DNA of 64,000 nt from Pseudomonas sp. GGS8 (GTDB taxonomy: Bacteria; Pseudomonadota; Gammaproteobacteria; Pseudomonadales; Pseudomonadaceae). The translations under genes and the position numbers were made by a program. Positions 59,138 through 64,000 of this stretch are shown piece by piece. A model generated the notes under the pieces. It was given only the letters and a program-made list of their open reading frames with translations, did not search any database and was not told the origin of the DNA. How positions within the stretch are numbered: the stretch's first letter is position 1; each line of letters opens with the position of its first letter. The DNA lies in contig NZ_JALJWF010000001.1 of assembly GCF_024168645.1 (NCBI RefSeq), positions 3,103,501 through 3,167,500 of the forward strand, given 5' to 3'.

Positions 59138-60339
59138 CGCAACAACTCCAGGGCCTGATCCAGCGCTTCAAAAAAGCGCTCAAGGTCTTCGGAGTCGTTG
59201 TACAACGCCAACGACACCCGAATCGCCCCGGCCAGTTCAAAGCTCTTGAACAACGGCATGGCGCAATGATGACCGGCGCGCACGGCGATGCCCTGTTCGG
59301 TCAGCAAATGCGCCAGATCAGCGTTATGCACACCCTCGACGACAAAACTGGCCAGCGCCAGTTGCGGTTTGCCCAGCAGGCGAATGCCGTTGCGCGCTTC
59401 CAGGCCTTTGAGTAAATAGTCATGCAGCGCCGCTTCGTGGGCGGACACGGCGTCCTGATCCAGCCCGGTCAGGTAGTCCAGCGTTGCGCCCAGACCGATC
59501 ACACTGGCGATCGGTGGCGTTCCGGCCTCGAACCCCAGCGGTGCGGGACGAAAGCGTGCGTCGTGGTAATTGGCATCCAGCACCATTTCGCCGCCGAACT
59601 GCCAGGGTCGCAATTGCGGGAGCACTTCATTACGCCCGAACAGCGCCCCCAGGCCATCGGGGCCGTAGAGCTTGTGGCTGGAAAACACATAGAAGTCGCA
59701 ACCCAGTGCCTGCACGTCGTGCCGGCCATGGACCACGCCTTGGGCGCCGTCGACCACGGTCAACGCATTGTGTGCCTTGGCCATCGCCAACAGCGCGGGC
59801 AACGGTTGCCAGGCGCCGAGCACGTTGGACAGCTGACTGACCGCTAGCAGGCGTGTACGCGGGCCGATCAGGCGAGCGGCGGCCTCCAGATCAATCAAAC
59901 CATCGACATCCAGCGGCAGGATCACCAGTTTCAGGTCGCGACGGTGGGCCAGTTGCTGCCACGGCAACAGGTTGGCGTGATGCTCCAGAGCGCTGATGAC
60001 AATTTCATCGCCCGGATTGAAAAGGTGTTCCAGGCCATAGGCCAGGAGGTTCAGCGCGGAGGTTGCACCGTGGGTAAAGATAATCTGCCCGCAATCGCCG
60101 GCATTGAGCCATTGCGCAACTTTGCGGCGGCTGTCCTCGAACGCCTGGGTGGCATGGGCGCCGGGCAAGTGTTGCGCCCGATGCACGTTAGCCGCGCCGT
60201 TGGCGTAGTAATGCGCCAGGGCGTCCAGCAGGGCTTGAGGTTTTTGTGTGGTGGCGGCGTTGTCCAGATAGGTCTGGTCTTGCCGTTGCAGTGCGGCGAT
60301 GGCCGGAAAATCGGCGCGCCAGGGAGAAGGAATCATCAT
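59134..60339 (-). CDS. csdA: cysteine desulfurase CsdA
   Basis: CsdA is a group II (SufS/CsdA-type) cysteine desulfurase. The PLP lysine is in SSHKLYGPDGLGALF, the catalytic cysteine in RAGHHCAMPLF, and the substrate loop in TTQKPQ. Start MMIPSPWRADFPAI at 60339 gives 401 aa, as in E. coli CsdA. It acts with CsdE and TcdA and lies in the same window as the housekeeping IscS. The upstream in-frame extension overlaps a REP and is not used. Confidence 0.93.
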   Translation of the reverse strand: MMIPSPWRADFPAIAALQRQDQTYLDNAATTQKPQALLDALAHYYANGAANVHRAQHLPGAHATQAFEDSRRKVAQWLNAGDCGQIIFTHGATSALNLLAYGLEHLFNPGDEIVISALEHHANLLPWQQLAHRRDLKLVILPLDVDGLIDLEAAARLIGPRTRLLAVSQLSNVLGAWQPLPALLAMAKAHNALTVVDGAQGVVHGRHDVQALGCDFYVFSSHKLYGPDGLGALFGRNEVLPQLRPWQFGGEMVLDANYHDARFRPAPLGFEAGTPPIASVIGLGATLDYLTGLDQDAVSAHEAALHDYLLKGLEARNGIRLLGKPQLALASFVVEGVHNADLAHLLTEQGIAVRAGHHCAMPLFKSFELAGAIRVSLALYNDSEDLERFFEALDQALELLR

Positions 60340-60379
60340 GGTGTTCGGCCCTGGTGACATGGGCGGGGGGAACGCCTGA

Positions 60380-60456
60380 CCTGTAGGAGCGAGGCTTGCC
60401 CGCGAAGGCGTCATCACTGGCGCTAAAAGCTTCGCGGGCAAGCCTCGCTCCTACAA
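60380..60456. repeat. REP pair, GTAGGAGCGAGG subtype, between dapD and csdA
   Basis: CTGTAGGAGCGAGGCTTGCC with CGCGAAG faces CTTCGCGGGCAAGCCTCGCT with CCTACA. Confidence 0.85.
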
Positions 60457-60482
60457 GATCAGGTGATCGTTTGACGCTCTGC

Positions 60483-61517
60483 TTAGTTGTGAGCGTGCAG
60501 CGCTTCGTTCAGTTCGATAGCCGATTTGTGGGTTTTGCACTCCACGGCACCGGTCTCTGAATTGCGGCGGAACAACAGGTCAGGTTGACCAGCCAGTTCA
60601 CGGGCTTTAACCACTTTGACCAGTTTGTTGTGCTCATCCAGCAGCGCGACCTTGGTACCGGCCGTTACGTACAGGCCCGACTCAACGGTATTGCGATCGC
60701 CCAACGGGATACCGATACCGGCGTTGGCGCCGATCAGGCAGCCTTCGCCAACCTTGATCACGATGTTACCGCCGCCCGACAGGGTGCCCATGGTCGAGCA
60801 GCCGCCGCCCAAGTCCGAACCCTTGCCGACGAACACGCCAGCCGATACACGGCCTTCGATCATGCCCGGGCCTTCGGTGCCGGCGTTGAAGTTGACGAAA
60901 CCTTCGTGCATCACGGTGGTGCCTTCGCCCAAATAAGCGCCGAGGCGAATACGTGCCGCGTCAGCGATGCGCACGCCGGCCGGTACCACGTAGTCGGTCA
61001 TTTTCGGGAACTTGTCCACCGAGAACACTTCCAGCAACTCGCCACGCAGACGGGCTTCCAGTTGATGCTCAGCCAGTTCGGACAGGTCGATCGCACCCTG
61101 GCTGGTCCAGGCTACGTTCGGCAGCAACGGGAAGATCCCGGCCAGGTTCAGGCCGTGCGGCTTGACCAGACGGTGGGACAGCAGGTGCAGCTTGAGGTAA
61201 GCCTCAGGCGTGGAGGTCAGTTGCGCGTCTTCGGCCAGCAGTGTGGCAACCAGCGGCTTGTGGCTCTCGGCCAGACGGGTCAGCAGCGCTGCTTGTGCAG
61301 CGTCGACGCCTTTCAGCGCTTCAGCCAGTTGCGACGCCTGGGCGGTGCTGAAAGCGATGGCCTGATTGCCTTCGGTGTAGCCCAGAACCGGCGCAATGGC
61401 AGCGACCAGTTCGGCTGACGGGTTGAGCAGTGGCTGCGCGTAAAACACTTCCAGCCATGCGCCTTGACGGTTTTGAGTGCCGACACCAAAGGCCAGGCTG
61501 AACAGGGTAGTGGACAT
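60483..61517 (-). CDS. dapD: 2,3,4,5-tetrahydropyridine-2,6-dicarboxylate N-succinyltransferase
   Basis: DapD succinylates tetrahydrodipicolinate in the succinylase branch of lysine biosynthesis. The 344-residue protein is the long Pseudomonas form. The left-handed beta-helix domain occupies about residues 175-300 (IRLGAYLGEGTTVMHEGFVN, GGCSTMGTLSGGGNIVIKV). The N-terminus MSTTLFSLAFGVGTQNRQG is conserved. A YffB-like gene lies upstream on the same strand. Confidence 0.95.
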   Translation of the reverse strand: MSTTLFSLAFGVGTQNRQGAWLEVFYAQPLLNPSAELVAAIAPVLGYTEGNQAIAFSTAQASQLAEALKGVDAAQAALLTRLAESHKPLVATLLAEDAQLTSTPEAYLKLHLLSHRLVKPHGLNLAGIFPLLPNVAWTSQGAIDLSELAEHQLEARLRGELLEVFSVDKFPKMTDYVVPAGVRIADAARIRLGAYLGEGTTVMHEGFVNFNAGTEGPGMIEGRVSAGVFVGKGSDLGGGCSTMGTLSGGGNIVIKVGEGCLIGANAGIGIPLGDRNTVESGLYVTAGTKVALLDEHNKLVKVVKARELAGQPDLLFRRNSETGAVECKTHKSAIELNEALHAHN

Positions 61518-61550
61518 GTTGATACCTCTAACAAAATGGAACGGGCTGCC

Positions 61551-61913
61551 TTACTTGAGTGCCGCCGCGTAGATATCTGGCTTGAAGCCAATCAGGGTTC
61601 TGTCACCGAGATCGAGCACCGGGCGCTTGATCATCGAAGGTTGTGCGAGCATCAGTTCGATGGCTTTCGGCTGATCGAGATCGGCTTTGCGTTCGTCGTC
61701 GAGCTTGCGAAAGGTCGTGCCTGCACGGTTCAACACCACTTGCCAGCCGTGCTCGTCGCACCATTGGTTCAGGTGTTCACGGTCGATTCCGACCGCTTTG
61801 TAATCATGAAAGTCATAGCTGACAGCGTGTTCATCGAGCCAGGTGCGCGCCTTTTTCATGGTGTCGCAGGCTTTGATGCCGAAAAGGTGCAACGTTTTGC
61901 TTGAAACGGTCAA
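61551..61913 (-). CDS. ArsC/Spx-family reductase (YffB-like)
   Basis: The 120-residue thioredoxin-fold protein has KACDTMKKARTWL near its start, with the single ArsC-type cysteine. KRPVLDLGDRTLIGFKPDIY is typical of the C-terminus. YffB-type proteins lack the arsenate-reductase context and their role is unclear. TTG 61913 is the preferred start, with AAAGGGGG eight bases upstream; an in-frame ATG at KKARTW would lose the motif. It is 33 bases upstream of dapD, as is common in Pseudomonas. Confidence 0.85.
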   Translation of the reverse strand: MTVSSKTLHLFGIKACDTMKKARTWLDEHAVSYDFHDYKAVGIDREHLNQWCDEHGWQVVLNRAGTTFRKLDDERKADLDQPKAIELMLAQPSMIKRPVLDLGDRTLIGFKPDIYAAALK

Positions 61914-61989
61914 GGAATTGCCCCCTTTACAGGTGCTGGAAATTGAAGGTGAGGGATTATGCCATGACCCTTCAGTTAAAACCCAAAAC

Positions 61990-62017
61990 CCTGTGGGAGC
62001 GAGCATGCTTGCGATGG
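61990..62017. repeat. single REP-like element
   Basis: CCTGTGGGAGCGAGCATGCT followed by TGCGATGG resembles one REP arm, without an inverted partner. Confidence 0.6.
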
Positions 62018-62052
62018 CGAGATAACATCGGTTGCCTGGGAACCCGCGCTTT

Positions 62053-62203
62053 ATGCAAGCCGGCTGCACCATGCTGATGCTGGTCGGCGTTTCACGCCTG
62101 ATCGAACGACTTGAGCCGCCATCACCAGATTGGCGATGGCGTGCTGCGGGAAATGCAGGGGAAACTTAATTTAGGCGAGGCCTGTCTGGGGCAGGTCAAG
62201 TAA
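62053..62203 (+). pseudogene. remnant of the C-terminal end of a Na+/H+ antiporter-like gene
   Basis: The frame DLSRHHQIGDGVLREMQGKL continuing NLGEACLGQVK up to a TAA at 62201 looks like a CPA1-type sodium/proton antiporter C-terminus (pattern isd-vlR-lq-elDL-Ea). It is closed upstream by TGA at 62099-62101. The adjacent frame reads VSRLIERLEPP just before, so a frameshift separates the pieces. P. aeruginosa has such an antiporter gene near dapC, as I recall. The assignment is by eye and tentative. Confidence 0.4.
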
Positions 62204-62229
62204 CGGCACGCTGTGAAAAATCGGCTGAC

Positions 62230-62985
62230 TCACTCGCTTTCGGGATACGGATAAGCCTTGGCCATAAAGGCTTTGTCTTTTTCGCTGAGAACAAAGTTAT
62301 GGCGGATCTCGAAGTCACCGTGGGTCCATTGCTGACGGATCGGATAGTGCATGACCGACAGCGGGTCATAGGGTGAGAAATTGACCTCGCTTGCATCAAG
62401 CAGATTGAAGTAACGATCGTCAACGGCACGCCGTTGACGATTGTTTTCGTCAGCGTCTTCGGGTACGCCATGCGCTGCGTAGACAGCCTGCTTGTTCCAG
62501 GGAATGTTCGCCTCGGGATGCAGGTGTTCATGTTCGGCGCCCAATGCATGGCCAAACTCGTGCATGACATAGTGGTTGAACGTTGGAAGATGGAGCATCC
62601 AGTCCCCGATCACCATGGTAGGCCCCTTATCCGTCAACAATGCGTCTGTCCCGATGTTGGACCAGTAGGTTGCGGGCTCGGTGCGAATTCGGATATCACC
62701 TTCTTCGCCTTCGACGAAGTCGAACTTGAGGTTGATATGAGGCAGCCAGTGACTGGCCGCTGCCTTGACGCCGTCCTTGAACGCTTGATTGCCATTCAAA
62801 AACGCAATGCGCAATGTGCGGCCTGGCGCCCAGAATTTGGTGTGTCGGGCCACTGCCAGGGCCACTGCCCCTTTTGTCCGATCAGAAGAAACGCTTTGGT
62901 TCGCTGGGTTTTCAGTTATTGCCACGTTATATGAGGCAATCGGGTCTACCGATAGTTCGGCAAAGCATTGAGGTAAATCATTCAT
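62230..62985 (-). CDS. metzincin zinc metalloprotease, copy 2
   Basis: This 251-residue protein has a metzincin zinc site, HEFGHALGAEHEH (His142, Glu143, His146, His152), and a Met-turn in SVMHYP, as in astacin-type (M12A) enzymes. No signal peptide is seen, which is odd for a secreted protease; export by another route or a cytoplasmic role are possible. ATG 62985 (MNDLPQCFAELS) has GGAAG upstream. It is a paralogue of the next gene (63038-63772), about 50 bases away, and both share conserved blocks (EHEH-HP-ANIPWNK). Confidence 0.82.
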   Translation of the reverse strand: MNDLPQCFAELSVDPIASYNVAITENPANQSVSSDRTKGAVALAVARHTKFWAPGRTLRIAFLNGNQAFKDGVKAAASHWLPHINLKFDFVEGEEGDIRIRTEPATYWSNIGTDALLTDKGPTMVIGDWMLHLPTFNHYVMHEFGHALGAEHEHLHPEANIPWNKQAVYAAHGVPEDADENNRQRRAVDDRYFNLLDASEVNFSPYDPLSVMHYPIRQQWTHGDFEIRHNFVLSEKDKAFMAKAYPYPESE

Positions 62986-63037
62986 GTTTAAACTTCCGTG
63001 TTTGCTTGGTTTAAAGGGTGAGCAGCATGCGCTGAAA

Positions 63038-63772
63038 TCAATAGTTGTTTTTTGGGTAGAACTCGCCAACCGATGTTATGTCTTGTTCGCTAAGTTCCGT
63101 GTAGGTGCCTACTTCCCAGATGCCATCCGTAAACTCCTTGTCTACGGGGTAGTGCATAATCGACGTTTTGTCGTAGGGCGCGATTCGCAAGCTGTCTGTT
63201 CCTTTGGGTGTGAACAATTGATCATCAACCAGTTCTTTAGTCCAGCCAAATTGCGCCGCATACGCTTTATAAACTTTAGGCTTGTTCCATGGGATATTGG
63301 CGTGGGGGTGCTGGTGCTCGTGCTCCAGGCCCAGTGCGTGTCCGAACTCATGCAGCACCGTCACCTTGAAGTCTGGGTCTGAAGGTTTAAGGCCGATATA
63401 CATTGTCGGTTCCCCTGCTTCGACGGTCAGGGCGTCAGTGCCGATGGAGGAGCCGTTCAGCGTCGTGTTTGTCGAGATTCTGATGTCCGCGTTGGCGTCC
63501 TTGGACACTCCGAAGATAAGACTGACATGAGGATCCCATTGCCAGATAAGCTGTTCGATGGCGTCCTGCAATGCTGTAGGCGGATTGTCGACGAAAGATA
63601 TTGTAAGCCATCGATGTTCAGGCCATAACTTTGTATGGCTTGCGACAGCGTTAATAGAGAACTCGCCGGGGCTGCGTTTAGGTGCGTTGTTTGGGTTTAC
63701 TTTGATTGCTGCTTCATAAGAGGCTTCTTCGCTGGCAGGCTTAAGCGTTATGCACGATGATAGTTTGCGCAT
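63038..63772 (-). CDS. metzincin zinc metalloprotease, copy 1
   Basis: The 244-residue protein has the zinc-binding HEFGHALGLEHEH (His141, Glu142, His145, His151) and Met-turn SIMHYP. The ANIPWNKPKVYKAY segment is shared with the neighbouring copy. There is no signal peptide; MRKLSSCITLKPASEEASYE is not hydrophobic. The two genes are probably co-transcribed and arose by tandem duplication followed by strong divergence. Comparatively low GC suggests acquisition after the core genes. Substrate is unknown. Confidence 0.82.
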   Translation of the reverse strand: MRKLSSCITLKPASEEASYEAAIKVNPNNAPKRSPGEFSINAVASHTKLWPEHRWLTISFVDNPPTALQDAIEQLIWQWDPHVSLIFGVSKDANADIRISTNTTLNGSSIGTDALTVEAGEPTMYIGLKPSDPDFKVTVLHEFGHALGLEHEHQHPHANIPWNKPKVYKAYAAQFGWTKELVDDQLFTPKGTDSLRIAPYDKTSIMHYPVDKEFTDGIWEVGTYTELSEQDITSVGEFYPKNNY

Positions 63773-63884
63773 TTAAAACGTCCTTGTTTTAGGTGATAGG
63801 GTCTAATGTTTTTAATGTGGGACGATATTATTATTAATTTTCGAGTGGATCAAAGTTGTATTTGAGGCGGGCTGTTGCAGCCAA
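63773..63884. other. A/T-rich region upstream of the protease genes
   Basis: About 110 bases of noticeably A/T-rich sequence (for example TATTATTATTAATTTTC near 63828) precede the first protease gene. They probably contain its promoter, but no clear hexamers were assigned. Confidence 0.35.
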
Positions 63885-63912
63885 GACGCCCCCTCATTGC
63901 AAGGGGGCGCTA
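63885..63912 (-). terminator. terminator downstream of dapC
   Basis: CGCCCCCT and AGGGGGCG form an eight-base stem with a seven-base loop, nine bases after the dapC stop. The minus-strand tail TCTTGG is only weakly T-rich. Confidence 0.55.
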
Positions 63913-63920
63913 TTACAGTC

Positions 63921-64000
63921 TTATTGTCGACGTTTGATAAAGGCGCGAATACGTTCGGCGGCCTCTACACATTCAGCCAGCGGCGCGACCAGTGCCATGC
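63921..64000 (-). CDS. dapC: C-terminal end of succinyldiaminopimelate transaminase DapC (partial)
   Basis: The last 26 codons run off the window edge. They read MALVAPLAECVEAAERIRAF followed by IKRRQ and a stop, the characteristic end of Pseudomonas DapC, the PLP enzyme that makes N-succinyl-LL-diaminopimelate. The assignment rests on this short tail and on proximity to dapD, so it is likely but not certain. Confidence 0.75.
   Translation of the reverse strand, partial: MALVAPLAECVEAAERIRAFIKRRQ

Larger units (their letters stand above)
61914..62229. other. 316-base intergenic region upstream of yffB-like gene
   Basis: This stretch holds a single degraded REP (61990-62017, CTGTGGGAGCGAGCATGCTT) and a probable gene remnant (62053-62203). 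No other feature was recognised. Confidence 0.5.

Noticed and set aside
62053..62166. 38-codon ORF starting MQAGCTMLML as a stand-alone gene
   Set aside because: It has no good ribosome-binding site and its second half overlaps the other frame of the antiporter-like remnant. I treat both as one decayed gene.

Overview
The window is chromosomal DNA from a fluorescent Pseudomonas (P. fluorescens group). The evidence is the gene content and order (trmJ-cysE-iscR, isc operon-ndk-rlmN-pilF-rodZ-ispG-hisS-bamB-der, xseA-guaB-guaA, multicopper oxidase-tadA, csdA-csdE, dapC/dapD/dapE), protein sequences typical of the genus, high GC, and many Pseudomonas-type REP repeats (core GGGCTTGCCC with GTGGGAGC arms). 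Almost all of it is ordinary core genome. No rRNA, tRNA, IS element, prophage or CRISPR array was seen.

Regions. (1) 1-16700, plus strand: trmJ, cysE, the iron-sulfur operon iscRSUA-hscBA-fdx-iscX behind two abutting IscR-type operators, ndk (its -10 lies in the loop of the isc terminator), rlmN, pilF/pilW, rodZ, ispG, hisS, a YfgM-like TPR protein, bamB and der. (2) 16900-18850: a methionine/glutamine-type aminotransferase overlapping an omega-amidase. (3) 18980-24450, minus strand: leuA with a candidate leader-peptide attenuator, an M23 peptidase, xseA, and a LysR regulator divergent from a TauE/SafE permease. (4) 25500-29340: a zinc-ribbon protein of unknown role, guaB, guaA. (5) 29424-32471: a solitary 1015-residue dermonecrotic-toxin-like protein whose C-terminal enzyme-like domain appears to have lost its metal/catalytic residues. 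(6) 32570-40860: a complete trehalose PTS locus: TreR, a paired TreR operator, EIIBC, phosphotrehalase, a LamB-like porin, a fused EIIA-HPr-EI, and a small EIIB-like protein without the phosphorylatable cysteine. (7) 41050-49170: DUF3077-like protein, Tat-exported multicopper oxidase, tadA, cmoB/cmoA, lysoplasmalogenase, chagasin-like lipoprotein, DUF4197 protein, a frameshifted YbaY-type lipoprotein and a possible YbaY-like relative. (8) 49263-57504: plsB, a cold-shock protein, a small conserved protein, rlmA, dapE and ndvB. (9) 57790-60340: the CSD system tcdA/csdE/csdA. (10) 60480-64000: dapD, a YffB/ArsC-like protein, a probable remnant of a Na+/H+ antiporter gene, two tandem metzincin proteases, and the 3' end of dapC.

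How the genes work together: two cysteine desulfurase systems (Isc and Csd-TcdA) sit in one window. Diaminopimelate/lysine genes dapC, dapD and dapE are dispersed here. tRNA modification is well represented (trmJ, rlmN, tadA, cmoA/B, tcdA). The trehalose locus carries its own EI/HPr, so it does not need a general sugar PTS.

The most interesting items are the degenerate toxin, the leuA leader, the 10-bp slippage frameshift in the YbaY-like gene, the Cys-less EIIB protein, and the metzincin pair that seems to have displaced another gene beside dapC. I found no clear evidence of a wholly new multigene system.
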